NCBI RefSeq assembly: GCF_023923225.1 | Contig: NZ_CP099489.1 | Location: 3,720,001 to 3,784,000, forward strand | Reading direction: 5' to 3' | DNA length: 64,000 bases | DNA from: Ornithinimicrobium faecis | GTDB taxonomy: Bacteria > Actinomycetota > Actinomycetes > Actinomycetales > Dermatophilaceae | Part shown: in pieces, positions 16,912-26,500 of the stretch | Layout: each line of letters begins with the position of its first letter | Position numbering within the stretch: the stretch's first letter is position 1 | The notes under the pieces: model-generated | The model's input: the letters and a program-made list of their open reading frames with translations, nothing else | Databases searched by the model: none | What the model was told of the DNA's origin: nothing | Program-made: the position numbers and the translations under genes

Positions 16912-16958
16912 AAAAAATCCTGAGGCGCGACACCGTGTCAACGGTGTCGCGGCTCAGG
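16912..16958 (-). terminator. Intrinsic terminator of tRNA-Arg
   Basis: The stem pairs CCTGAG (16919-16924) plus CGCGACACCG with CGGTGTCGCG plus CTCAGG (to 16958) around a 6-base loop. On the minus strand it is followed by ATTTTTTG. It is the only terminator noted here with a proper T-tract and lies 7 bases after the tRNA end. Confidence 0.9.
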
Positions 16959-16965
16959 ACAGTTG

Positions 16966-17037
16966 CGCCCCCGGCAGGATTCGAACCTGCGCTCCCGCCT
17001 CCGGAGGGCGGTGCTCTATCCCCTGAGCTACGGGGGC
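16966..17037 (-). tRNA. tRNA-Arg (anticodon CCG)
   Basis: A complete cloverleaf can be folded. The 7-bp acceptor stem is GCCCCCG with CGGGGGC, and the discriminator base is G. The D-arm is GCTC/GAGC with loop AGGGGATA. The anticodon stem is CCGCC/GGCGG with loop CTCCGGA giving CCG. The variable loop has 4 bases, and the T-arm is GCAGG/CCTGC with TTCGAAT. It decodes CGG, a frequent Arg codon in this genome. CCA is not encoded. A strong terminator follows. Confidence 0.97.
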
Positions 17038-17168
17038 AACGGCACATGAGATTACCAGTCCGGGGGCGATCCTCTGTCATCGCTCACGCACGCACCGCCA
17101 GAGTCTCCGAGCCCACCTTGGTGAGACCCCGGCATACAGCCGCTGTTGGGCAGTGGAAGTCTGGTGCC

Positions 17169-18593
17169 ATGACCACGACCCACTCCTTCATCGCCGGGCA
17201 GGATGTCGCGAGCGCCGACACCTACGACAACATCGACCCCGCCACCGGGCAGAGCCTCGGGGCGGTGTCCCGCGGTGGGGCTGCCGAGGTGGACCAGGCG
17301 GTCACCAGCGGTGCTGCGGCACAGCGCGAGTGGGCGCGGACCACCCCCGAGCACCGCTCAGACCGGCTCACCGCATGGGCTGCCCTGGTCGACCGCGATG
17401 CCGAGGAGCTGGCCCGGTTGGAGAGTGAGGACACGGGCAAGCCCCTGAGCCAGGCCCGCACGGACTCCACGGTGGCGGCCCGCTATCTGCGCTTCTATGC
17501 CCACGCCATCGACTCCTACTACGGCCTGACCATCCCCAAGGGCCCGGACCTGCACGCTTACACGCTGCGCGAGCCGTTCGGTGTGGTCGGCTCCGTCATC
17601 GCCTGGAACTATCCGATGCAGTTGTTCTCCCGCTCGGTCGCGGCAGCGGTGGCCACCGGCAACGCGTCCGTCGTCAAGCCGGCGGACGAGACGCCGCGCA
17701 CCGCCGTCGCTCTCGCGCGATTGGCCGTCGAGGCGGGCATCCCTGCGGGCATCGTCAACGTGGTGACCGGAACCGGCGCGGAGGCCGGCGCTGCACTGAC
17801 GGCCCACCCGGGTGTCGGGCACCTCAGCTTCGTGGGGTCGACCGAGGTCGGGTCGCTCATCGCGCACGCCGCGGCCGAGCGCGTCGTCCCGACCGTCCTC
17901 GAGCTCGGCGGCAAGTCGGCCCAGCTGGTGTTTGCCGATGCCGACCTGACCGCTGCGTCCGAGGCTGTCGTGCGAGGCGTGCTGCAGAACGCGGGCCAGA
18001 CCTGCTCCGCCGGGTCGCGCCTGATCGTGCACCGCGACGTGCAGGACGAACTGCTCGACCTGGTCGTGCAGCGCTTCCGCACCACCACCATCGGCCCCGG
18101 GTCAGAGGATCTCGACCTCGGTCCGCTGGTGTCGGCCAAGCAGCAGCAGCGGGTGGAGGGGTTCATGGACGACCTCGCTGGCGGCGAGTTGCTGGTCGGC
18201 GGTTCCCGCCCAGAGGGCGAGCACCTGTCGGCGGGCGCCTACTTCTCCCCCACCCTGGTGCACGGCGTCGACCCGCAGGGCCGCCTGGCCCAGGAGGAGG
18301 TCTTCGGCCCGGTGATCGCCTCGATGACCTTCGACGAGGAGGACGAGGCGGTCGCACTCGCCAACTCCACGGCCTACGGCCTGCTCGCCGCCGTCTGGAC
18401 GGACAACCTGTCGCGGGGCCACCGACTCGCGTCGGCCCTGCGCGCTGGCCAGGTCTTTGTCAACAACTACGGCGCGGGCGGCGGCGTGGAGTTGCCGTTC
18501 GGCGGCTGGGGCAAGTCCGGTTATGGCCGCGAGAAGGGCTATGAGGCCCTCGACGCCTTCACCCAGACCAAGACCGTGGTCGTCAAGCTCTGA
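17169..18593 (+). CDS. NAD(P)-dependent aldehyde dehydrogenase (betaine-aldehyde-type)
   Basis: 474 residues from the ATG at 17169, which restores the family N-terminus HSFIAGQDVASADTYDNIDP. Longer readings run through the tRNA. Motifs: VGSVIAWNYPMQL, SVVKPADETPRTA, LSFVGSTEVGSLIA, the catalytic Glu in TVLELGGKSAQLV, the catalytic Cys in NAGQTCSAGSRLIVH, EEVFGPVIASMTF, and a C-terminus VNNYGAGGGVELPFGGWGKS then GYGREKGYEALDAFTQ. It oxidises an aldehyde to the acid with NAD(P). The closest look is to betaine aldehyde or 4-aminobutyraldehyde enzymes, but the substrate is unproven. A single-gene unit, convergent with the ABC-2 permease gene. Confidence 0.9.
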   Translation: MTTTHSFIAGQDVASADTYDNIDPATGQSLGAVSRGGAAEVDQAVTSGAAAQREWARTTPEHRSDRLTAWAALVDRDAEELARLESEDTGKPLSQARTDSTVAARYLRFYAHAIDSYYGLTIPKGPDLHAYTLREPFGVVGSVIAWNYPMQLFSRSVAAAVATGNASVVKPADETPRTAVALARLAVEAGIPAGIVNVVTGTGAEAGAALTAHPGVGHLSFVGSTEVGSLIAHAAAERVVPTVLELGGKSAQLVFADADLTAASEAVVRGVLQNAGQTCSAGSRLIVHRDVQDELLDLVVQRFRTTTIGPGSEDLDLGPLVSAKQQQRVEGFMDDLAGGELLVGGSRPEGEHLSAGAYFSPTLVHGVDPQGRLAQEEVFGPVIASMTFDEEDEAVALANSTAYGLLAAVWTDNLSRGHRLASALRAGQVFVNNYGAGGGVELPFGGWGKSGYGREKGYEALDAFTQTKTVVVKL

Positions 18594-18627
18594 CGGTCAC
18601 CACTCCCGAGCAGGACCAGGCCCCGCC

Positions 18628-19560
18628 TCACTTGCTGAGGTTCTGGAACTGTCGCACCGCGAGCGGCAGGAAGATCACGATGATGACCGCGGGCCAGATG
18701 AGGGCCCCGCCGATCGCGTGACCGTCAATCCAATAGCTCGCCACTCCCACCCCGGCGCCAGGGGTCTCGAACAGCTCGCGGATCGCGCTGGCCGTCGACG
18801 AGATCGGGTTCCACGCCGCGATGGCGCCGAGCCACCCGGGCATCATCTCCGGCGGCGCGAAGACCGAGGAGATGAAGCCCAGCGGGAAGGCCACGGTGAA
18901 GAGCGACCCCGCGACCTCGGTGTTCTTGATGAGCAGCCCCAGATAGATCCCCACGAAGATGAGGGCGAGCCGTAGCCACAGCAGCAGGGCGAATGCGAAC
19001 AGCGTCTGGGTCAGGCTGCCTCCCGCGCGCCAGCCGATGATCAGGGCCAGCCCCGCGATGGTCGCCAGGTCGACGGCTGCCTGGATGAGATCAGAGACCC
19101 CGCGGCCGGTGACCACGGCTGACGGCGCCATCGGCATGGACCGATAGCGATCCATGAAGCCCTTCTCCTTGTTGAGCGTCACCGCGAAGGCGGTGTTCAT
19201 GAAGCCGAAGGCCATCGTCATCGCAAACATGCCGGGCATCGCATAGTCGACATAACCCTCGCCCGCGCCCTGGCCCGTGACGTCCATCGCCGAGCCGAAG
19301 ACATAGACGAACATCAGCACCATCACCACGGGCATCCCCAGTTGCCAGGCGAAGGTCGAGGGCTGGCGCGCCAAGTGCATGAGCTCCTGCTCGACGATGG
19401 TCCAGCAGTCGCGCAGCGCCCAGCTCAGGCGAGAACCCAGCGTGTCCGCGGCTGCTTGAGGTGCCATGCCGTATGCCGTGGGCGGGCGACTCGTCCCCTC
19501 GCCCCGAGCGACGGTGGAGTCGGTAGTGGTCGGCTGAGGTGCGCTCGGGTTGGTGCTCAT
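18628..19560 (-). CDS. ABC-2 type exporter permease, DrrB-like
   Basis: 310 residues. A cytoplasmic N-terminus of about 70 residues precedes six membrane helices. ABC-2 signatures include LARQPSTFAWQLGMPVVMVL, YVDYAMPGMFAMTMAFGF, NKEKGFMDRYRSMPMAP (the conserved coupling region) and FPLGFISSVFAPPEMMPGWL. This is the membrane half of a daunorubicin-resistance-type exporter of hydrophobic compounds. Its start overlaps the stop of the ATPase gene by 4 bases, so the pair is coupled. It is probably controlled by the divergent TetR regulator. Confidence 0.9.
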   Translation of the reverse strand: MSTNPSAPQPTTTDSTVARGEGTSRPPTAYGMAPQAAADTLGSRLSWALRDCWTIVEQELMHLARQPSTFAWQLGMPVVMVLMFVYVFGSAMDVTGQGAGEGYVDYAMPGMFAMTMAFGFMNTAFAVTLNKEKGFMDRYRSMPMAPSAVVTGRGVSDLIQAAVDLATIAGLALIIGWRAGGSLTQTLFAFALLLWLRLALIFVGIYLGLLIKNTEVAGSLFTVAFPLGFISSVFAPPEMMPGWLGAIAAWNPISSTASAIRELFETPGAGVGVASYWIDGHAIGGALIWPAVIIVIFLPLAVRQFQNLSK

Positions 19561-20573
19561 CGCACGGCCTCCTTCGCCTGGGTCTGAGTTGTCTGGGCCG
19601 AAGCTGCCTGGCCCGAAGCTGTCTGAGCTGGAACCGTCTGGGTCAGGTGCAGGAAGGCCTCGTCCAGGGTCGGTCGGCGCAGCCCGATGTCTGCCAGCTC
19701 GATGGCCGCGGCCCGGACCTCGCTCGCCACGGCGGTGAGCGCCGAGACACCGTCGGGCACCGCCACGCTCGTGCGGCCCGCTGCCTGGTCCACCACGACC
19801 TCTGCCCCGGCGACACGCTCGACCAGTGTCGCGACCCGGGCGAGGTCGTCCGGGTCGGAGACCGCCACCTCGAGGCGCTCGTCACCGATGCGCCGTTTCA
19901 GGCCAGTCGGGGTGTCCTCGACAAAGTTGCGCCCGTGGTCGATGACGCTGATCCGGTCACACAGCTGATCCGCCTCGTCGAGATAGTGAGTGGTCATCAA
20001 CACGGTGGTGCCCTGCTCCGCGAGATCGCGCACCGCCTGCCAGACCTCGCGCCTCCCCGCCGGGTCGAGCCCGGTCGTCGGCTCGTCGAGGAAGAGCACG
20101 GCCGGGGCGAGGATCATGCTGGCCGCCAGATCGAGCCGGCGGCGCATCCCGCCCGAGAACGTCTTGGGCGAGCGGCTCGCCGACTCCTGCAGACTGAACT
20201 GCTCCAGAAGCTCATCGGCGCGACGTCGCGCTGACGAACGGTCCAGCCGGAAGAGCCGCCCGAAAGTGGTGAGGTTCTGGCGAGCGTTGAGCTTGTCGTC
20301 GACGGCGGTCTGCTGGCCGACCAGCCCGATGCTCGAGCGGACCTGCCGTGGATGAGTCCGCACGTCATAACCGGCCACGGAGGCCTCCCCAGCGTCACTG
20401 CGGGTCAGCGTGGCCAGGATCCGGACCGTGGTGGTCTTGCCTGCTCCATTCGGGCCGAGCAGTCCGTGCACGGTGCCGCGCGGCACCGCGAGATCGACCC
20501 CGTCCAGGGCCAGTTTGTCTCCATACTTCTTCGTCAGTCCGCTGGTTCGGACCGCCACCTCTGTGGGCGTCAT
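19557..20573 (-). CDS. ABC exporter ATPase, DrrA-like
   Basis: 338 residues from the ATG at 20573, preceded by GTGGAGGGG. Walker A is GPNGAGKTTTVR, the signature is FSGGMRRRLDLAASM, Walker B with catalytic Glu is AVLFLDEPTTGLDP, and the H-loop is VLMTTHYLDEAD. The roughly 80 residues after the core match the DrrA-type C-terminal domain (TGLKRRIGDERLEVAV), followed by a Gln/Ala/Thr tail (QTASGQAASAQTTQTQ). It energises the permease encoded just downstream. It is transcribed divergently from the TetR gene, with a 93-base shared control region. Confidence 0.93.
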   Translation of the reverse strand: MTPTEVAVRTSGLTKKYGDKLALDGVDLAVPRGTVHGLLGPNGAGKTTTVRILATLTRSDAGEASVAGYDVRTHPRQVRSSIGLVGQQTAVDDKLNARQNLTTFGRLFRLDRSSARRRADELLEQFSLQESASRSPKTFSGGMRRRLDLAASMILAPAVLFLDEPTTGLDPAGRREVWQAVRDLAEQGTTVLMTTHYLDEADQLCDRISVIDHGRNFVEDTPTGLKRRIGDERLEVAVSDPDDLARVATLVERVAGAEVVVDQAAGRTSVAVPDGVSALTAVASEVRAAAIELADIGLRRPTLDEAFLHLTQTVPAQTASGQAASAQTTQTQAKEAVR

Positions 20574-20617
20574 TGGCCCCTCCACTCTTTCTGGGTACGA
20601 TGCACGCAGCAAACCTA

Positions 20618-20632
20618 GCGTACAGTGTCCGC
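20618..20632. promoter_or_regulatory. Candidate TetR operator in the exporter/regulator gap
   Basis: GCGTACAGTGTCCGC is a 15-base palindrome with one mismatch (GCGTACA and TGTCCGC arms about a central G). It lies midway between the divergent ABC ATPase and tetR genes. TAGCGT (20616-20621) and TACAGT (20621-20626), both usable as -10 boxes, overlap it. Binding here could repress both directions. Inferred from position and symmetry. Confidence 0.5.
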
Positions 20633-20666
20633 AGTAGCCAAGATGTTTTTCGAGAGGGACCCGCCC

Positions 20667-21431
20667 ATGACCGACGAGCACCCCGTTGCGCGCAGCCTGA
20701 GACTGCTCTGGCACGGGCTTCCTGCCACCCGCAAGGGGCCGCGCCCGAGCCTGACACTGGAGCAGATCGTGCTGGCCGGGATCGCGATCGCCGACGCCGA
20801 CGGCCTGGACGCCCTGTCGATGCGCGCCCTGGCCCGGGAGCTCGGAGTGGGCACCATGTCGCTCTATCGCTATGTGCAGGACAAGGCCGAGCTGATGAAC
20901 CTCGTCCTGGACCACGTCACCGTCCGCACCGTGGAGGACGGTGAAACGACCGAAGGATGGCGGACCATGCTGGCGACCATCTCGCACGACGCCCGACGGA
21001 TGTATCTCGCCCACCCGTGGCTGCTGCAGATCAATTGGAGCACCCCCGTCCTGGGACCCGGCAGCGTCGGCGACCTAGAGCGCACCCTCTCCTGCCTGAC
21101 CGAGCTGCCCTTCAGCGACCGCGAGCGGATCATGCTCGTCTCCCTCGTCGACGCCTACGTCACCGGCTCGGTCCGCCAGGAGGTCCTGTTCGATCAGGCC
21201 TCGGCACACGCAGACATCACCAACGACGAGTTCTGGGAGCTCCAACTGCCGTTCCTGGAGGCGGCGATGAAGTCCGGGCGGTTCCCCACCATGGCCGGCA
21301 TGGCGGACGACTCGTTCGAGGGCACCTGGAAGGAGACCTTCGAGCTGGGTCTGGACCTGCTGCTCGACGGTGTGGAGCGAGAAGTGACGCGCCGCGAGGC
21401 ACGGGAGGGCTCACCTCCGCCGCACGGGTGA
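20667..21431 (+). CDS. TetR/AcrR family transcriptional regulator
   Basis: 254 residues from the ATG at 20667, where GAGAGGGA lies upstream. The N-terminal helix-turn-helix is clear: LTLEQIVLAGIAIADADGLD, then ALARELGVGTMSLYRYVQDK. The C-terminal ligand domain (LATISHDARRMYLAHPWLLQ; FELGLDLLLDGVEREV) is of the TetR_C type common beside drug exporters. It probably represses the divergent DrrAB-like exporter and itself. It might also affect the ABC genes downstream, which start 115 bases later on the same strand. The ligand is unknown. Confidence 0.9.
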   Translation: MTDEHPVARSLRLLWHGLPATRKGPRPSLTLEQIVLAGIAIADADGLDALSMRALARELGVGTMSLYRYVQDKAELMNLVLDHVTVRTVEDGETTEGWRTMLATISHDARRMYLAHPWLLQINWSTPVLGPGSVGDLERTLSCLTELPFSDRERIMLVSLVDAYVTGSVRQEVLFDQASAHADITNDEFWELQLPFLEAAMKSGRFPTMAGMADDSFEGTWKETFELGLDLLLDGVEREVTRREAREGSPPPHG

Positions 21432-21546
21432 CAGATGTCCCTGGCCTGGGACCACATTTCCGCCACAATGGGGATGCGGCTCCTGCGCCGGACGTGGTGG
21501 GCTAGGACCGGACGGGGCCCCGTCCACGACCTGAAGGTGAGATGCG

Positions 21547-22629
21547 ATGACAGTGCCCGCAACCGCGCAGAGACCCCCAGGCGCACCGGCGGCCGCCATC
21601 GTGGTCCGCGATCTGACCAAGAAGTTCGGCGACTTCCTCGCGGTCGACAACCTCTCCTTCGAGGTCGCGCCGGGCAGGATCACCGGCTTCCTCGGCCCCA
21701 ACGGCGCGGGCAAGACCACCACGCTGCGGATGCTTCTCGGGTTGATCCGACCCACCAGCGGCACCGGGCTCATCGGCGACGTGACCTACGCCCAGCTCGA
21801 GCACCCACTGCAGACGGTTGGTGCAGCACTCGAGGCGACCAACTTCCACCCCGGCCGAAGCGGTCGGGATCACCTTCGGGTGCTCGCCGCAACCCACGGC
21901 ATACCGGACTCCCGGGTTGATGAGCTGCTCACGCTCGTCGGGATCCCGGCCGCCGCTCGCAAGCGGGCCGGCGGTTATTCGATGGGCATGCGTCAGCGAC
22001 TCGGGCTCGCGGCCGCACTGCTGGGCGACCCCCACGTGCTGGTCCTCGATGAGCCGGCCAACGGCCTGGACCCCGAGGGCATCCGCTGGTTGCGTGGCTT
22101 CCTGCGCCACCTCGCCAGCGAGGGCAAGACCATCCTGATCTCCTCACACCTGCTCAGCGAGGTCGAGCAGACCGTCGACGACGTCGTGATCATCGCCAAC
22201 GGCGAGCTGGTCCGACAGGGCACGATCGAGGAGCTCCACGGCGAGTCCACCGCGCTGGCTCGCACCAGCAACCCCCGCGGCCTGATCGAGGCACTGCGCG
22301 GCGCCGGGCTCGACGCGGGTGACGAACCCGCCCAGGGCCCGGGAGCCGTCCGGGCCGTCACCGGCGACCTCGTGCGGGTCGGCGACATCGCCCTGGCGGC
22401 AGGCGTCCCGATCCACGAGCTGCGCGTTCTGCGCACCGACCTGGAGCGCCTCTACTTCCAGCTCACCGAGTCTCCGGAGCGGCAGAACCGCAACCGCAGC
22501 GGCGGTGAGGCTGCGGAGCCGCCGAGCGGGCCGCCGCAAGTTCCATCGGTTGATCCACCGGGGCCGCCACCTGGCCCGCCGGGGCCCGACGCGCCACAGC
22601 CCGAGGCACCGGGGAGGTCCGACCGATGA
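21547..22629 (+). CDS. ABC exporter ATPase with proline-rich tail
   Basis: 360 residues. Walker A is GPNGAGKTTTLRML, the signature is YSMGMRQRLGLAAAL, Walker B is LVLDEPANGLDP, and the H-loop is ILISSHLLSEVE. The accessory domain after residue 215 (TIEELHGESTALARTSNPRG) is of the BcrA type seen in bacitracin/antibiotic-type exporters. The last 45 residues are a Pro/Gly-rich tail (PPGPPPGPPGPD). The stop overlaps the start of the permease gene by 4 bases. Substrate unknown. The context, next to TetR and a DrrAB-like pair, suggests a drug or peptide exporter. Confidence 0.92.
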   Translation: MTVPATAQRPPGAPAAAIVVRDLTKKFGDFLAVDNLSFEVAPGRITGFLGPNGAGKTTTLRMLLGLIRPTSGTGLIGDVTYAQLEHPLQTVGAALEATNFHPGRSGRDHLRVLAATHGIPDSRVDELLTLVGIPAAARKRAGGYSMGMRQRLGLAAALLGDPHVLVLDEPANGLDPEGIRWLRGFLRHLASEGKTILISSHLLSEVEQTVDDVVIIANGELVRQGTIEELHGESTALARTSNPRGLIEALRGAGLDAGDEPAQGPGAVRAVTGDLVRVGDIALAAGVPIHELRVLRTDLERLYFQLTESPERQNRNRSGGEAAEPPSGPPQVPSVDPPGPPPGPPGPDAPQPEAPGRSDR

Positions 22630-23459
22630 GCAGGCTGATCCGCTCCGAGCTCCGCAAATACTTCTCCACCCGGATGTGGTGGGGCATGGCGCTGGCGATG
22701 TTCCTGGTCGGCGCGGCCTTCGCCGCGTTCACCGGCGCGTTCACCATCTATGGCGAGATCCCGGTCGGCGACAGCATGGTCAAGGTCGGCGACGCCATGC
22801 CAGACCTGACCATGGCCCGGATGATCTACACCGCCGGGATCCAGTTCGGCTACATGCTGGCCCTGGTCATCGGTGTGCTCAGCATGGGGCAGGAGTTCCG
22901 GCACAAGACGATCTCCAACACCTTCCTGGCTGGGCCACGGCGCCACCAGGTGATCTTCGCCAAGGTGGCGGCGCTGGTCGTCATTCTGCTGGTGAACGCG
23001 GTGGCACACATCGCCGGCGGGGTCGTCGGTGGCGGCATCCTGCTCGGCACGGCGGGGCACCCGCTGTTCCCGGACCCGGCCGCCCTGGGCGAGACCTTCG
23101 CCCTGGTGGTGCTGATCCTGGTCGTCTGGGGTCTGATCGGGCTGGGTCTCGGGGTGCTGATCCCCAACCAGGTGGCAGCGCTGTTCCTGGGCATCGCCGT
23201 CACCCTGATCGTCGAACCACTGGTCGCCTTCGCCCTCACCTTCTTTGACGGGTGGGACGTCGTGGCGCAGTTCTTCCCCAGCCAGGCGGCCACGGCGACC
23301 CTGTCGTTGTTCTCCGGGGTGGACCCGGCCCTGGCCGAGGCCATGGGCGCCGGTGGCGATCAACTCCCCTGGTGGGGCGGTGCGCTGACCCTGCTCGGTT
23401 ACGCCGCCGTGATGACGCTGATCGGGCTCGTGCTCACCCGTCGGCGGGACATCGCCTGA
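22626..23459 (+). CDS. ABC-2 family exporter permease
   Basis: 277 residues starting MSRLIRSELRKYFSTRMWWG, the amphipathic elbow helix typical of BcrB-like permeases. Six membrane helices follow at about 18-40, 62-85, 115-140, 155-180, 188-210 and 245-268. The ABC-2 motif is GQEFRHKTISNTFLAGPRR. It pairs with the ATPase gene, which overlaps it by 4 bases. It ends about 90 bases before kgd. Substrate unknown. Confidence 0.88.
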   Translation: MSRLIRSELRKYFSTRMWWGMALAMFLVGAAFAAFTGAFTIYGEIPVGDSMVKVGDAMPDLTMARMIYTAGIQFGYMLALVIGVLSMGQEFRHKTISNTFLAGPRRHQVIFAKVAALVVILLVNAVAHIAGGVVGGGILLGTAGHPLFPDPAALGETFALVVLILVVWGLIGLGLGVLIPNQVAALFLGIAVTLIVEPLVAFALTFFDGWDVVAQFFPSQAATATLSLFSGVDPALAEAMGAGGDQLPWWGGALTLLGYAAVMTLIGLVLTRRRDIA

Positions 23460-23552
23460 CCCGCCGGGCCTGCTGCGCGACCTGAGGCAGTTCAGGGATA
23501 GGCTTGCCGCATAAGTTCGGCCGACTACCTGTGAGAAAGAGGCGCGCACGCC

Positions 23553-26500
23553 GTGGCGAACCACTCCCCCAGCAGCGACAACCCCCTGGCAGACTTCGGG
23601 GCCAACGAGTGGCTCGTGGAGGATATGCGCGAGCGTTATACGGCGGATCCACAATCCGTCGACGTTGCCTGGCGTGAGTTCTTCGCCGGCAGCGACGGAG
23701 GTGCGCCGACCCAGTCCATGACCAAGGAGAAGGTCGCCGACGGCCCGGTCGGTGAGAAGCAGCGCCCCGAGGCAGCAGCGACCAAGCCCCAGCCCTCCCC
23801 GGCGGCCAAGCCGGTCCCAGCAGACCCAGCGCCTGCGCAGAAGAAGGCCAGCCCGGCCCCGACGACGCCTGCCGCGCAGAAGGCCAGCGACACCAAGGCC
23901 AGCGAGGCGAAGGCAAGCGACAACAAGGCCAGCGAGTCGAAGGCCAGCGACACCAAGGCCAGCGACGGCAAGGCCGACGGTGGCGCTCCGACGCCGCGCG
24001 ACGCCCCCGCGCGCAGGTCCGCCAAGCCGCAGTCCGAGTCGGAGGTGACCAAGCTGCGCGGTGCCACTGCGCGCACCGTCACCAACATGGAGCAGAGCCT
24101 TGAGGTGCCCACGGCCACCAGCCTGCGCGCGATCCCGGCCAAGCTGCTGATCGACAACCGCATCGTGATCAACAACCACCTCTCCCGCAGCCGTGGTGGC
24201 AAGGTCTCCTTCACCCACCTGATCGGCTACGCCATGGTGAAGGCCCTCCAGGCGATGCCGGCCATGAACAACAGCTACATCGAGCAGGACGGCAAGCCCC
24301 ACCTGGTGGAGCCCGGCCACGTCAACTTCGGTCTGGCCATCGACCTGTCCAAGCCGGACGGGACCCGCCAGCTCGTGGTGCCCAACATCAAGAGTGCCGA
24401 AGACATGGACTTCGCGAACTTCTGGGGTGCCTACGAGGACCTGGTCACCAAGGCTCGCGACAACAAGCTGACCATCGAGGACTACCAGGGCACGACCATC
24501 TCGCTGACTAACCCCGGTGGCATCGGCACGGTCTCCTCCGTGCCGCGGCTCATGCCGGGGCAGGGCACCATCGTCGGTGTCGGCACGCTGGACTACCCCG
24601 CAGAGTGGCAGGGGGCCAGCTCCGAGGCCATCGCCCGCGCTGCGGTGAGCAAGGTGCTGACCCTCACCTCGACATACGACCACCGGATCATCCAGGGCGC
24701 GCAGTCCGGCGAGTTCCTGCGCGTGCTGCACCAGCTGCTGCTGGGTGCCGACGGGTTCTACGACGACATCTTCACCGGCCTGCGGATCCCCTACGAGCCC
24801 ATCCGGTGGGCACCGGACGTCACCGCCAGCCACGACGACGACGTCTCCAAGGCATCGCGCGTCCAGGAGCTCATCCACGCCTATCGCGTGCGGGGCCACC
24901 TGATGGCCGACACCGACCCGCTGGAGTATCGCCAGCGCCGACACCACGACCTGGACATCACCAACCACGGCCTGACCCTGTGGGACCTGGAGCGCAGCTT
25001 CCCCACCGGCGGATTCGGCGGCTCGGCCCGCCTGACGCTGCGCAAGATCCTGGGCATCCTGCGTGACTCCTACTGCCGCACCCTGGGCATCGAGTACATG
25101 CACATCCAGGACCCCGAGGAGCGCGCCTGGATCCAGGAGCACGTCGAGGTCCCCTACGAGAAGACCTCCGCCGACGAGCAGCTGCGCATCCTGCGCCGCC
25201 TCAACGCCGCGGAGGCCTTCGAGACCTTCCTGCAGACCAAGTTCGTCGGCCAGAAGCGGTTCAGCCTCGAGGGTGGCGAGTCGGTCATCGCACTGCTGGA
25301 CCAGATCCTCACCGACTCGGCCAACGACGGCATGGACGAGGTCTGCATCGGCATGCCACACCGTGGCCGACTCAACGTCCTGGCCAACCTGGCGGGCAAG
25401 TCCTATGGCCAGATCTTCCGTGAGTTCGAGGGCAAGCAGGCCGCAGGCTCCGTCCAGGGCTCCGGCGACGTGAAGTATCACCTCGGCACGGAGGGCGACT
25501 TCGTCACCGAGGGCGGCAAGTCCACCCAGGTCTATCTCGCCGCCAACCCCTCGCACCTGGAGGCTGTCAACCCGGTCCTGGAGGGGATCGTCCGCGCCAA
25601 GCAGGACCGCCTCGACCTGGCCGGTGAGTCGTTCACCGTCCTGCCGGTCCTGATGCACGGTGACGCTGCGTTTGCCGGGCAGGGCGTGGTCGCCGAGACG
25701 CTCAACCTCTCCCAGCTGCGGGGTTACCGCACGGGTGGCACGATCCACGTGGTCATCAACAACCAGGTGGGCTTCACCACCAGCCCGGAGGCCTCGCGCT
25801 CGTCGGTCTACTGCACCGACGTCGCCCGCATGGTCCAGGCCCCGATCTTCCACGTCAACGGCGATGACCCGGAGGCCTGCGTGCGGGTCGCCGAGTTGGC
25901 CTACGAGTACCGCCAGCGGTTCAACAAGGACGTCGTCATCGACATGGTCTGCTATCGCCGCCGTGGTCACAACGAGGGCGACGACCCCTCGATGACCCAG
26001 CCGCTGATGTACGACCTGATCGAGAACAAGCGCTCGGTGCGCAAGCTCTACACCGAGTCCCTCGTCGGGCGTGGCGACATCACGATCGACGACGCCGAGA
26101 CGGCACTGCGCGACTACCAGCGCCAGCTCGAGCAGGTGTTCACCGAGACCAAGGCGGCCCTGAAGGGCGAGGACGGCACGACCGGCCAGCTCGACCGGCC
26201 CCGGGCCCAGGACGAGGACGACCGCGCGCCGCGCAAGCCGCACCAGACCCGGATCTCCACCGAGCTGGTCGAGCGGATCGGCGACGCCTTCGCCGCGACC
26301 CCGGAGGGCTTCACCGTCCACCCCAAGCTGGCCCAGCTCATGGAGCGCCGTCAGCAGATGACCCGCGAGGGCGGGATCGACTGGGCGATGGGCGAGCTGC
26401 TCGCGATCGGCTCCCTGCTCGTGGAGGGCACGCCCGTGCGGTTCGCCGGGCAGGACACCCGTCGCGGCACCTTCGTGCAGCGTCACGCGGTGTTGACCGA

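Noticed and set aside
16935..17168. Integration (att) site at tRNA-Arg
   Set aside because: No integrase gene and no duplicated tRNA 3' end is seen nearby. A single chromosomal tRNA with its own terminator explains the region.
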